This document shows, in pieces, positions 33,928 to 46,599 of a stretch of DNA of 64,000 nucleotides. Made by a program: the position numbers and the translations under genes. This stretch comes from Nematostella vectensis (lineage: Eukaryota > Cnidaria > Anthozoa > Actiniaria > Edwardsiidae), in the NCBI RefSeq assembly GCF_932526225.1, contig NC_064040.1, forward strand, positions 374,001 through 438,000, read 5' to 3'. How positions within the stretch are numbered: the stretch's first letter is position 1; each line of letters begins with the position of its first letter. The notes below the pieces were generated by a model. The model was not told the origin of the DNA. It did no database searches and saw only the letters and a program-made list of their open reading frames with translations.

Positions 33928-36651
33928 CCAAGCAAAGTCACCATCGGACTGGAGGTTACATTCGGGAAAAGCTTCAGGGTTACATTCGGGAATTTGTTTT
34001 ACGAGTGTAACCTCCAAAAGGTTACAATCGATAATTTTTTTTCGGAATGTAAATTCCAAAAAGTAACATTATGAAAAATAAAACAGTATACTCGGAAAAA
34101 AGGTATATCAATCTATCGAGCGCTATGCTCTATGTTAGAATCTACTTAATCAAGTTATCCAAGAAATCTAGTTAGTTCCTGTGTGCATAAAATATGTGCA
34201 GGATCCTGAACAAAGCATGAGCACATCAAAGATGCTGAGAGTACATAAAAATGTCCCTATACCTTCTTTTTATGTCATGACACACCAAGAACAGTATAAT
34301 TAAGTATCGATATTTAAAAAAAAAAAATAAAGAAAAAAAAAAGGCTATCAGCGGGAATCGAACCCGGGTCGCTGCGTTAGTAGTCAAGTGCCCGCAACGA
34401 AAGACTAACGTGGCATTGCTGAAGGAAATTGTAATGAAAATTACTTTTAATACTATTGGTATCGTAAACTATCCCAAGCAAAGTCACCATCGGACTGGAG
34501 GTTACATTCGGGAAAAGCTTCAGGGTTACATTCGGGACTTTGTTTTACAAGTGTAACCTCCAAAAGGTTACAATCGATAATTTTTTTTCCGAATGTAAAT
34601 TCCAAAAAGTAACATTAGGAAAATAAAACAGTATACTCGGTAAAAAAGGTATATCAATCTATCGAGCGCTATGCTCTATGTTAGAATCTACTTAATCAAG
34701 TTATCCAAGGAATCTAGTTAGTTCTTGTGTGCATAAAATATGTACAGGATCCTGAACAAAGCATGAGCACATCAAAGATGCTGAGAGTACATAAAAATGT
34801 CCCTATACCTTCTTTTTATGTCATGACACACCAAGAACAGTATAATTAAGTATCGATATTTAAAAAAAAATAAAGAAAAAAAAATAGGCTATCTGCGGGA
34901 ATTGAACCCGGGTGGCTGCGGTAGTAGTCAAGTGCCCGCAACGAAAGACTAACGTGGCATTGCTGAAGGGAATTGTAATGAAAATTACTGTTAATACTAT
35001 TGGTATCGTAAACTATCCCAAGCAAAGTCACCATCGGACTGGAGGTTACATTCGGGAAAAGCTTCAGGGTTACATTCGTGAATTTGTTTTACGAGTGTAA
35101 CCTCCAAAAGGTTACAATCAATAATTTTTTTCCGAATGTAAATTCCAAAAAGTAACATTAGGAATAATAAAACAGTATACTCGGAAAAAAAGGTATATCA
35201 ATCTATCGAGCGCTATGCTCTATATTAGAATCTACTTAATCATGTTATCCTACAAATCTAGTTAGTTCTTGTGCGCATAAAATATGTACAGGATCCTGAA
35301 CAAAGCATGAGCACATCAAAGATGCTGAGAGTACATAAAAAAGGCCCTATACCTTCTTTTAATGTCATGACACACCAAGAACAGTATAATTAAGTATCGA
35401 TATTTAAAAAAAGAAATAAAAAAAAAAATAGGCTATCAGCGAGAATCGAACCCGGGTCGCTGCGGTAGTAGTCAAGTGCCCGCTCGAAAGACTAACTTTG
35501 CATTGCTGAAGGGAATTGTAATGAAAATTACTTTTAATACTATTGGTATCGTAAACTATCCAAAGCAAAGTCACCATCGGACTGGAGGTTACATTCGGGA
35601 AAAGCTTCAGGGTTACATTCGGGAATTTGTTTTACGAGTGTAACCTCCAAAAGGTTACCATCGATAATTTTTTTTCCGAATGTAAATTCCAAAAAGTAAC
35701 ATTAGGAAAAATAAAACAGTATACTCGGAAAAAAAGGTATATCAATCTATCGAGCGCTATGCTCTATGTTAGAATCTACTTAATCAAGTTATACAAGGAA
35801 TCTAGTTAGTTCTTGTGTGCATAAAATATGTACAGGATCCTGAACAAAGCATGAGCACATCAAAGATTCTGAGAGTACATAAAAATGTCCCTATACCTTC
35901 TTTTTATGTCATGACACACCAAGAACAGTATAATTAAGTATCGATATTTAAAAAAAAATAATAAAGAAAAAAAAATAGGCTATCAGCGGGAATCGAACCC
36001 GGGTCGCTGCGTTAGTAGTCAAGTGCCCGCAACGAAAGACTAACGTGGCATTGCTGAAGGGAATTGTAATAAAAATTACTTTTAATACTATTTGTATCGT
36101 AAACTATCCCAAGCAAAGTCACCATCGGACAGGAGGTTACATTCGGGAAAAGCTTCAGGGTTACACTCGGGAATTTGTTTTACGAGTGTAACCTCCAAAA
36201 GGTTACAATCAATAAATTTTTTTCCGAATGTAAATTCCAAAAAGTAACATTAGGAAAAATAAAACAGTATACTCGGAAAAAAAGGTATATCAATCTATCG
36301 AGCGCTATGCTCTATGTTAGAATCTACTTAATCAAGTTATCCAAGGAATCTAGTTAGTTCTTGTGTGCATAAAATATGTACAGGATCCTGAACAAAGCAT
36401 TAGCACATCAAAGATTCTGAGAGTACATAAAAATGTCCCTATACCTTCTTTTTATGTCATGACACACCAAGAACAGTATAATTAAGTATCGATATTAAAA
36501 AAAAATAAAGAAAAAAAAATAGGCTATCAGCGGGAATCGAACCCGGGTCGCTGCGGTAGTAGTCAAGTGCCCGCTCGAAAGACTAACGTGGCATTGCTGA
36601 AGGGAATTGTAATGAAAATTACTTTTAATACTATTGGTATCGTAAACTATC
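33928..36651 (+). repeat. Five-monomer duplication in A3, copy 2
   Basis: This is the second copy of the 2,724-bp block. The seam lies between 33,856 (cgctcgaaag, a unit 10 tag) and 33,928 (tatcccaagc, a unit 6 tag; unit 10 normally continues with tatccaaagc). It is unique to A3 in this window. Confidence 0.88.
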
Positions 36652-39600
36652 CAAAGCAAAGTCACCATCGGACTGGAGGTTACATTCGGGAAAAGCTTCA
36701 GGGTTACATTCGGGAATTTGTTTTGCGAGTGTAACCTCCAAAAGGTTACCATCGATAATTTTTTTTCCGAATGTAAATTCCAAAAAATAACATTAGGAAA
36801 AATAAAACAGTATACTCGGAAAAAAAGGTATATCAATCTATCGAGCGCTATGCTCTATGTTAGAATCTACTTAATCAAGTTATCCAAGGAATCTAGTTAG
36901 TTCTTGTGTGCATAAAATATGTACAGGATCCTGAACAAAGCATGAGCACATCAAAGATTCTGAGAGTACATAAAAATGTCCCTATACCTTCTTTTTATGT
37001 CATGACACACCAAGAACAGTATAATTAAGTATCGATATTAAAAAAAAAAAAAGAAAAAAAAAAATAGGCTATCAGCGGGAATCGAACCCGGGAAGCTGCG
37101 TTAGTAGTCAAGTGCCCGCAACAAAAGACTAACGTGGCATTGCTGAAGGGGATTGTAATGAAAATTACTTTTAATACTATTGGTATCGTAAACTATCCCA
37201 AGCAAAGTCACCATCGGACTGGAGGTCACATTCGGGAAAAGCTTTAGGGTTACATTCGGGAATTTGTTTTACGAGTGTAACCTCCAAAAGGTTACAATCG
37301 ATAATTTTTTTTCCAAATGTAAATTCCAAAAAGTAACATTAGGAAAAATAAACAGTATACTCGGAAAAAAAGGTATATCAATCTATCGAGCGCTATGCTC
37401 TATGTTTGAATCTACTTAATCAAGTTATCCAAGGAATCTAGTTAGTTCTTGTGTGCATAAAATATGTACAGGATCCTGAACAAAGCATGAGCACATCAAA
37501 GATCCTGAGAGTACATAAAAATGTCCCTATACCTTTTTTTTATGTCATGACACACAAAGAACAGTATAATTAAGTATCGATATTTAAAAAAAAATAATAA
37601 AGAAAAAAAAAATAGGCTATCAGCGGGAATCAAACCCGGGTCGCTGCGTTAGTAGTCAAGTGCCCGCAACGAAAGACTAACGTGGCATTGATGAAGGGAA
37701 TTGTAATGAAAATTACTGTTAATACTATTGGTATCGTAAACTATCCCAAGCAAAGTCACCATCGGACTGGAGGTTACATTCGGGAAAAGCTTCAGGGTTA
37801 CATTCGGGAATTTGTTTTACGAGTGTAACCTCCAAAAGGTTACAATCAATAATTTTTTTCCGAATGTAAATTCCAAAAAGTAACATTAGGAATAATAAAA
37901 CAGTATACTCGGAAAAAAAGGTATATCAATCTATCGAGCGCTATGCTCTATATTAGAATCTACTTAATCATGTTATCCTACGAATCTAGTTAGTTCTTGT
38001 GCGCAAAAAATATGTACAGGATCCTGAACAAAGCATGAGCACATCAAAGATGCTGAGAGTACATAAAAATGTCCCTATACCTTCTTTTAATGTCATGACA
38101 CACCAAGAACAGTATAATTAAGTATCGATATTTAAAAAAAGAAATAAAAAAAAAAATAGGCTATCAGCGGGAATCGAACCCGGGTCGCTGCGGTAGTAGT
38201 CAAGTGCCCGCTCGAAAGACTAACGTGGCATTGCTGAAGGGAATTGTAATGAAAATTACTTTTAATACTATTGGTATCGTAAACTATCCAAAGCAAAGTC
38301 ACCATCGGACTGGAGGTTACATTCGGGAAAAGCTTCAGGGTTACATTCGGGAATTTGTTTTACGAGTGTAACCTCCAAAAGGTTACCATCGATAATTTTT
38401 TTTCCGAATGTAAATTCCAAAAAGTAACATTAGGAAAAATAAAACAGTATACTCGGAAAAAAAGGTATATCAATCTATCGAGCGCTATGCTCTATGTTAG
38501 AATCTACTTAATCAAGTTATACAAGGAATCTAGTTAGTTCTTGTGTGCATAAAATATGTACAGGATCCTGAACAAAGCATGAGCACATCAAAGATTCTGA
38601 GAGTACATAAAAATGTCCCTATACCTTCTTTTTATGTCATGACACACCAAGAACAGTATAATTAAGTATCGATATTTAAAAAAAAATAATAAAGAAAAAA
38701 AAATAGGCTATCAGCGGGAATCGAACCCGGGTCGCTGCGTTAGTAGTCAAGTGCCCGCAACGAAAGACTAACGTGGCATTGCTGAAGGGAATTGTAATGA
38801 AAATTACTTTTAATACTATTGGTATCGTAAACTATCCCAAGCAAAGTCACCATCGGACTGGAGGTTACATTCGGGAAAAGCTTCAGGGTTACACTCGGGA
38901 ATTTGTTTTACGAGTGTAACCTCCAAAAGGTTACAATCAATAAATTTTTTTCCGAATGTAAATTCCAAAAAGTAACATTAGGAAAAATAAAACAGTATAC
39001 TCGGAAAAAAAGGTATATCAATCTATCGAGCGCTATGCTCTATGTTAGAATCTACTTAATCAAGTTATCCAAGGAATCTAGTTAGTTCTTGTGTGCATAA
39101 AATATGTACAGGATCCTGAACAAAGCATGAGCACATCAAAGATTCTGAGAGTACATAAAAATGTCCCTATACCTTCTTTTTATGTCATGACACACCAAGA
39201 ACAGTATAATTAAGTATCGATATTAAAAAAAAATAAAGAAAAAAAAATAGGCTATCAGCGGGAATCGAACCCGGGTCGCTGCGGTAGTAGTCAAGTGCCC
39301 GCTCGAAAGACTAACGTGGCATTGCTGAAGGGAATTGTAATGAAAATTACTTTTAATACTATTGGTATCGTAAACTATCCAAAGCAAAGTCACCATCGGA
39401 CTGGAGGTTACATTCGGGAAAAGCTTCAGGGTTACATTCGGGAATTTGTTTTGCGAGTGTAACCTCCAAAAGGTTACCATCGATAATTTTTTTTCCGAAT
39501 GTAAATTCCAAAAAATAACATTAGGAAAAATAAAACAGTATACTCGGAAAAAAAGGTATATCAATCTATCGAGCGCTATGCTCTATGTTAGAATCTACTT

Positions 39601-40966
39601 AATCAAGTTATCCAAGGAATCTAGTTAGTTCTTGTGTGCATAAAATATGTACAGGATCCTGAACAAAGCATGAGCACATCAAAGATTCTGAGAGTACATA
39701 AAAATGTCCCTATACCTTCTTTTTATGTCATGACACACCAAGAACAGTATAATTAAGTATCGATATTAAAAAAAAAAAAAAGAAAAAAAAAATAGGCTAT
39801 CAGCGGGAATCGAACCCGGGTAGCTGCGTTAGTAGTCAAGTGCCCGCAACGAAAGACTAACGTGGCATTGCTGAAGGGGATTGTAATAAAAATTACTTTT
39901 AATACTATTGGTATCGTAAACTATCCCAAGCAAAGTCACCATCGGACTGGAGGTCACATTCGGGAAAAGCTTTAGGGTTACATTCGGGAATTTGTTTTAC
40001 GAGTGTAACCTCCAAAAGGTTACAATCGATAATTTTTTTTTCGAATGTAAATTCCAAAAAGTAACATTAGGAAAAATAAACAGTATACTCGGAAAAAAAG
40101 GTATATCAATCTATCGAGCGCTATGCTCTATGTTTGAATCTACTTAATCAAGTTATCCAAGGAATCTAGTTAGTTCTTGTGTGCATAAAATATGTACAGG
40201 ATCCTGAACAAAGCATGAGCACATCAAAGATCCTGAGAGTACATAAAAATGTCCCTATACCTTCTTTTTATGTCATGACACACCAAGAACAGTATAATTA
40301 AGTATCGATATTTAAAAAAAAATAATAAAGAAAAAAAAAATAGGCTATCAGCGGGAATCAAACCCGGGTCGCTGCGTTAGTAGTCAAGTGCCCGCAACGA
40401 AAGACTAACGTGGCATTGATGAAGGGAATTGTAATGAAAATTAATTTTAATACTATTGGTATCGTAAACTATCCCAAGCAAAGTCACCATCGGACTGGAG
40501 GTTACATTCGGGAAAAGCTTCAGGGTTACATTCGGGAATTTGTTTTACGAGTGTAACCTCCAAAAGGTTACAATCGATAATTTTTTTTCCGAATGTAAAT
40601 TCAAAAAAGTAACATTAGGAAAAATAAAACAGTATACTCGAAAAAAAGGTATATCAATCTATCGAGCGCTATGCTCTATGTTAGAATGTACTTAATCAAG
40701 TTAACCAAGGAATCTAGTTAGTTCTTGTGTGCATAAAATATGTACAGGATCCTGAACAAAGCAAGAGCACATCAAAGATGCTGAGAGTACATAAAAATGT
40801 CCCTATACCTTTTTTTATGTCATGACACAACAAGAACAGTATAATTAAGTATCGATATTTAAAAAAAAAAAAAGAAAGAAAAAAAAAAATAGGCTATCAG
40901 CGGGAATCGAACCCGGGTCGCTGCGTTAGTAGTCAAGTGCCCGCAACGAAAGACTAACGTGGCATT

Positions 40967-42175
40967 GATGAAGGGAATTGTAATGAAAATTACTTTTAAT
41001 ACTATTGGTATCGTAAACTATCCCAAGCAAAGTCACCATCGGACTGGAGGTTACATTCGGGAAAAGCTTTAGGGTTACATTCGGGAATTTGTTTTACGAG
41101 TGTAACCTCCAAAAGGTTACAATCGATAATTTTTTTTTCCGAATGTAAATACCAAAAAGTAACATTAGGAAAAATAAAACAGTATACTCGGAAAAAAAGG
41201 TATATCAATCTATCGAGCGCTATGCTCTATGTTAGAATCTACTTAATCAAGTTATCCAAGGAATCTAGTTAGTTCTTGTGTGCATAAAATATGTACAGGA
41301 TCCTGAACAAAGAATGAGCACATCAAAGATGCTGAGAGTACATAAAAATGTCCCTATACCTTCTTTTTATGTCATGACACACCAAGAACAGTATAATTAA
41401 GTATCGATATTTAAAAAAAAATAATAAAGAAAAAAAAATAGGCTATCAGCGGGAATCGAACCCGGGTCGCTGCGTTAGTAGTCAAGTGCCCGCAACGAAA
41501 GACTAACGTGGCATTACTGAAGGGAATTGTAATGAAAATTACTTTTAATACTATTGGTATCGTAAACTATCCCAAGCAAAGTCACCATCGGACTGGAGGT
41601 TACATTCGGGAAAAGCTTCAGGGTTACACTCGGGAATTTGTTTTACGAGTGTAACCTCCAAAAGGTTACAATCAATAATTTTTTTTCCGAATGTAAATTC
41701 CAAAAAGTAACATTAGGAATAATAAAACAGTATACTCGGAAAAAAAGGTATAACAATCTATCGAGCGCTATGCTCTATGTTAGAATCTACTTAATCAAGT
41801 TATCCAATGAATCTAGTTAGTTCTTGTGTGCATAAAATATGTACAGGATCCTGAACAAAGCATGAGCACATCAAAGATTCTGAGAGTACATAAAAATGTC
41901 CCTATACCTTCTTTTTATGTCATGACACACCAAGAACAGTATAATTAAGTATCGATATTAAAAAAAAAATAAAGAAAAAAAAATAGGCTATCAGCGGGAA
42001 TCGAACCCGGGTAGCTGCGTTAGTAGTCAAGTGCCCGCAACGAAAGACTAACGTGGCATTGCTGAAGGGAATTGTAATGAAAATTACTTTTAATACTATT
42101 GGTATCGTAAACTATCCCAAGCAAAGTCACCATCGGACTGGAGGTTACATTCGGGAAAAGCTTCAGGGTTACATT
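40967..42175 (+). repeat. Transition monomers between HOR families A and B
   Basis: Two units with GGATCC at 41,298 and 41,846 are not found in the same combination elsewhere. The first has its own left half (cgataat followed by a longer T run, and aaataccaaaaag at about 41,147). Its right half resembles A unit 2 (aaagaatgagcac at 41,310, cattactgaagg at 41,512). The second has gttacactcggg at 41,624 and the private change gtataacaatc near 41,749. They look like remnants of an older array caught between two amplified blocks. Confidence 0.75.
41986..42057 (-). pseudogene. tRNA-like segment paired with the truncated copy
   Basis: A complete 72-base copy with intact B box and adjoining T-run terminator on the minus strand. 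It is the nearest neighbour of the truncated copy. Their starts are about 180 bp apart, against about 547 bp elsewhere. Confidence 0.75.
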
Positions 42176-42238
42176 CGGGAATCGAACCCGGGTCGCTGCG
42201 TTAGTAGTCAAGTGCCCGCAACATAAGACTAACGTGGC
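42176..42238 (-). pseudogene. 5'-truncated monomer: tRNA-like segment without terminator (B1)
   Basis: A deletion of about 366 bp has joined the foldback of one monomer directly to the B box of the next tRNA-like segment. The break falls in the 7-base identity CGGGAAT (42,176-42,182), present at both parental sites. The minus-strand B box (GGTTCGATTCC) is intact, but the 3' acceptor strand and the whole A-rich/T-run tract are gone. Another complete tRNA-like segment lies only about 120 bp away (41,986-42,057). If the unit is transcribed, the RNA would run into foldback sequence. It also has a private base change in acataagac (about 42,221). Confidence 0.85.
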
Positions 42239-42687
42239 ATTGCTGAAGGGAATTGTAATGAAAATTACTTTTAATACTATTGGTATCGTAAACTATCCCA
42301 AGCAAAGTCACCATCGGACTGGATGTTACATTCGGGAAAAGCTTCAGGGTTACATTCGGGAATTTGTTTTACGAGTGTAACCTCCAAAAGGTTACAATCA
42401 ATATTTTTTTTTTCCGAATGTAAATTCCAAAAAGTAACATTAGGAAAAATAAAACAGTATACTCGGAAAAAAAGGTATATCAATCTATCGAGCGCTATGC
42501 TCTATGTTAGAATCTACTTAATCAAGTTATCCAAGGAATCTAGTTAGTTCTTGTGTGCATAAAATATGTACAGGATCCTGAACAAAGCATGAGCACATCA
42601 AAGATGCTGAGAGTACATAAAAATGTCCCTATACCTTCTTTTTATGTCATGACACACCAAGAACAGTATAATTACGTATCGATATTT

Positions 42688-42738
42688 AAAAAAAAATAAA
42701 GAAAAAAAAATAAAGAAAAAAAAATAAAGAAAAAAAAA
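42688..42738 (-). repeat. Triple A-rich tract (B1 copy)
   Basis: Counterpart of 10,250-10,300 at offset 32,438, with the same length. It lies in the first full monomer of B1, supporting common origin of the A and B segments. Confidence 0.9.
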
Positions 42739-45700
42739 TAGGCTATCAGCGGGAATCAAACCCGGGTCGCTGCGTTAGTAGTCAAGTGCCCGCAACGAAA
42801 GACTAACGTGGCATTGCTGAAGGGAATTGTAATGAAAATTAATTTTAATACTATTGGTATCGTAAACTATCCCAAGCAAAGTCACCATCGGACTGGAGGT
42901 TACATTCGGGAAAAGCTTCAGGGTTACATTCGGGAATTTGTTTTACGAGTGTAACCTCCAAAAGGTTACAATCGATAATTTTTTTTCCGAATGTAAATTC
43001 AAAAAAGTAACATTAGGAAAAATAAAACAGTATACTCGAAAAAAAGGTATATCAATCTATCGAGCGCTATGCTGTATGTTAGAATCTACTTAATCAAGTT
43101 ATCCAAGGAATCTAGTTAGTTCTTGTGCGCATAAAATATGTACAGGATCCTGAACAAAGCATGAGCACATCAAAGATGCTGAGAGTACATCAAAATGTCC
43201 CTATACCTTTTTTTTTATGTCATGACACACCAAGAACAGTATAATTAAGTATCGATATTTTAAAAAAAAAATAAAGAAAAAAAAATAGGCTATCAGCGGG
43301 AATCGAACCCGGGTCGTTGCGTTAGTAGTCAAGTGCCCGCAACGAAAGACTAACGTGGCATTGCTGAAGGGAATCGTAATGAAAATTACTTTTAATACTA
43401 TTGGTATCGTAAACTATCCCAAGCAAAGTCAACATCGGACTGGAGGTTACATTCGGGAAAAGCTTCAGGGTTACATTCGGGAATTTGTTTTACGAGTGTA
43501 ACCTCCAAAAGGTTACAATCAATATTTTTTTTTCCGAATGTAAATTCCAAAAAGTAACATTAGGAAAAATAAAACAGTATACTCGGAAAAAAAGGTATAT
43601 CAATCTATCGAGCGCTATGCTCTATGTTAGAATCTACTTAATCAAGTTATCCAAGGAATCTAGTTAGTTCTTGTGTGCATAAAATATGTACAGGATCCTG
43701 AACAAAGCATGAGCACATCAAAGATGCTGAGAGTACATAAAAATGTCCCTATACCTTCTTTTTATGTCATGACACACCAAGAACAGTATAATTAAGTATC
43801 GATATTAAAAAAAAAAAAATAAAGAAAAAAAAAATAGGCTATCAGCGGGAATCGAACCCGGGTCGCTGCGGTAGTAGTCAAGTGCCCGCAACGAAAGACT
43901 AACGTGGCATTGCTGAAGGGAATTGTAATGAAAATTACTTTTAATACTATTGGTATCGTAAACTATCCCAAGCAAAGTCACCATCGGACTGGAGGTTACA
44001 TTCGGGAAAAGCTTTAGGGTTACATTCGGGAATTTGTTTTACGAGTGTAACCTCCAAAAGGTTACAATCGATAATTTTTTTTCCGAATGTAAATTCCAAA
44101 AAGTAACATTAGGAAAAATAAAACAGTATACTCGGACAAAAAGGTATATCAATCTATCGAGCGCTATGCTCTATGTTAGAATCTACTTAATCAAGTTATC
44201 CAAGGAATCTAGTTAGTTCTTGTGTGCATAAAATATGTACAGGATCCTGAACAAAGCATGAGCAGATCAAAGATGCTGAGAGTACATCAAAATGTCCCTA
44301 TACCTTCTTTTTATGTCATGACACACCAAGAACAGTATAATTAAGTATCGATATTTAAAAAAAAAAAATAAAGAAAAAATAATAGGCTATCAGAGGGAAT
44401 CGAACCCGGGTCGCTGCGTTAGTAGTCAAGTGCCCGCAACGAAAGACTAACGTTGCATTGCTGAAGGGAATTGTAATGAAAATTACTTTTAATACTATTG
44501 GTATCGTAAACTATCCCAAGCAAAGTCACCATCGGACTGGAGGTTACATTCGGGAAAAGCTTCAGGGTTACATTCGGGAATTTGTTTTACGAGTGTAACC
44601 TCCAAAAGGTTACAATCGATAATTTTTTTTCCGAATGTAAATTCCAAAAAGTAACATTAGGAAAAATAAAACAGTATACTCGGAAAAAAAGGTATATCAA
44701 TCTATCGAGCGCTATGCTCTATGTTAGAATCTACTTAATCAAGTTATCCAAGGAATCTAGTTAGTTCTTGTGTGCATAAAATATGTACAGGATCCTGAAC
44801 AAAGCATGAGCACATCAAAGATGCTGAGAGTACATCAAAATGTCCCTATACCTTCTTTTTATGTCATGACACACCACGAACAGTATAATTAAGTATCGAT
44901 ATTTAAAAAAAAAAAAAAGAAACAAAAATAGGCTATCAGCGGGAATGCAACCCGGGTCGCTGCGTTAGTAGTCAAGTGTCCGCAACAAAAGACTAACGTG
45001 GCATTGCTGAAGGGAATTGTAATGAAAATTACTTTTAATACTATTGGTATCGTAAACTATCCCAAGCAAAGTCACCATCGGACTCGAGGTTACATTCGGG
45101 AAAAGCTTCAGGGTTACACTCGGGAATTTGTTTTACGAGTGTAACCTCCAAAAGGTTACAATCAATAAATTTTTTTCCGAATGTAAATTCCAAAAAGTAA
45201 CATCAGGAAAAATAAAACAGTATACTCGGAAAAAAAGGTATATCAATCTATCGAGCGCTATGCTCTATGTTAGAATCTACTTAATCAAGTTATCCAAGGA
45301 ATCTAGTTAGTTCTTGTGTGCATAAAATATGTACAGGATCCTGAACAAAGCATGAGCACATCAAAGATTCTGAGAGTACATAAAAATGTCCCTATACCTT
45401 CTTTTTATGTCATGACACACCAAGAACAGTATAATTAAGTATCGATATTAAAAAAAAATAAAGAAAAAAAAATAGGCTATCAGCGGGAATCGAACCCGGG
45501 TCGCTGCGGTAGTAGTCAAGTGCCCGCTCGAAAGACTAACGTGGCATTGCTGAAGGGAATTGTAATGAAAATTACTTTTAATACTATTGGTATCGTAAAC
45601 TATCCAAAGCAAAGTCACCATCGGACTGGAGGTTACATTCGGGAAAAGCTTCAGGGTTACATTCGGGAATTTGTTTTGCGAGTGTAACCTCCAAAAGGTT

Positions 45701-46539
45701 ACCATCGATAATTTTTTTTCCGAATGTAAATTCCAAAAAATAACATTAGGAAAAATAAAACAGTATACTCGGAAAAAAAGGTATATCAATCTATCGAGCG
45801 CTATGCTCTATGTTAGAATCTACTTAATCAAGTTATCCAAGGAATCTAGTTAGTTCTTGTGTGCATAAAATATGTACAGGATCCTGAACAAAGCATGAGC
45901 ACATCAAAGATTCTGAGAGTACATAAAAATGTCCCTATACCTTCTTTTTATGTCATGACACACCAAGAACAGTATAATTAAGTATCGATATTAAAAAAAA
46001 AAAAAAAGAAAAAAAAAATAGGCTATCAGCGGGAATCGAACCCGGGTAGCTGCGTTAGTAGTCAAGTGCCCGCAACGAAAGACTAACGTGGCATTGCTGA
46101 AGGGGATTGTAATGAAAATTACTTTTAATACTATTGGTATCGTAAACTATCCCAAGCAAAGTCACCATCGGACTGGAGGTCACATTCGGGAAAAGCTTTA
46201 GGGTTACATTCGGGAATTTGTTTTACGAGTGTAACCTCCAAAAGGTTACAATCGATAATTTTTTTTCCGAATGTAAATTCCAAAAAGTAACATTAGGAAA
46301 AATAAACAGTATACTCGTAAAAAAAGGTATATCAATCTATCGAGCGCTATGCTGTATGTTAGAATCTACTTAATCAAGTTATCCAAGGAATCTAGTTAGT
46401 TCTTGTGCGCATAAAATATGTACAGGATCCTGAACAAAGCATGAGCACATCAAAGATGCTGAGAGTACATCAAAATGTCCCTATACCTTTTTTTTATGTC
46501 ATGACACACCAAGAACAGTATAATTAAGTATGGATATTT

Positions 46540-46564
46540 AAAAAAAAAAAAAAAAAAAAAAAAA
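46540..46564 (-). repeat. Pure 25-A tract (B1)
   Basis: Here the A tract has lost its interruptions and is 25 uninterrupted A. The upstream ClaI-type site is changed (tatggat instead of tatcgat). The B2 counterpart (58,792-58,816) is also exactly 25 A, which is notable because pure homopolymers usually change length quickly. Confidence 0.85.
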
Positions 46565-46599
46565 TAGGCTATCAGCGGGAATCGAACCCGGGTCGTTGC

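Larger units (their letters stand above)
28751..40966 (+). repeat. Higher-order repeat A3 (23 monomers, incomplete A unit)
   Basis: GGATCC starts: 28751, 29296, 29844, 30386, 30930, 31477, 32023, 32567, 33111, 33659, 34201, 34747, 35291, 35835, 36383, 36926, 37471, 38019, 38563, 39111, 39654, 40199, 40747. The first ten match A1 units 1-10 at offset 28,439. From 34,201 the series repeats from unit 6 at offset 31,163 and runs to unit 18. Homology to A1 then breaks down between about 40,900 and 40,967 (gcattgatgaag at 40,963 where A1 has gcattgctgaag). A3 lacks several variants shared by A1 and the main part of A2, so it is the more distant copy. Confidence 0.9.
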
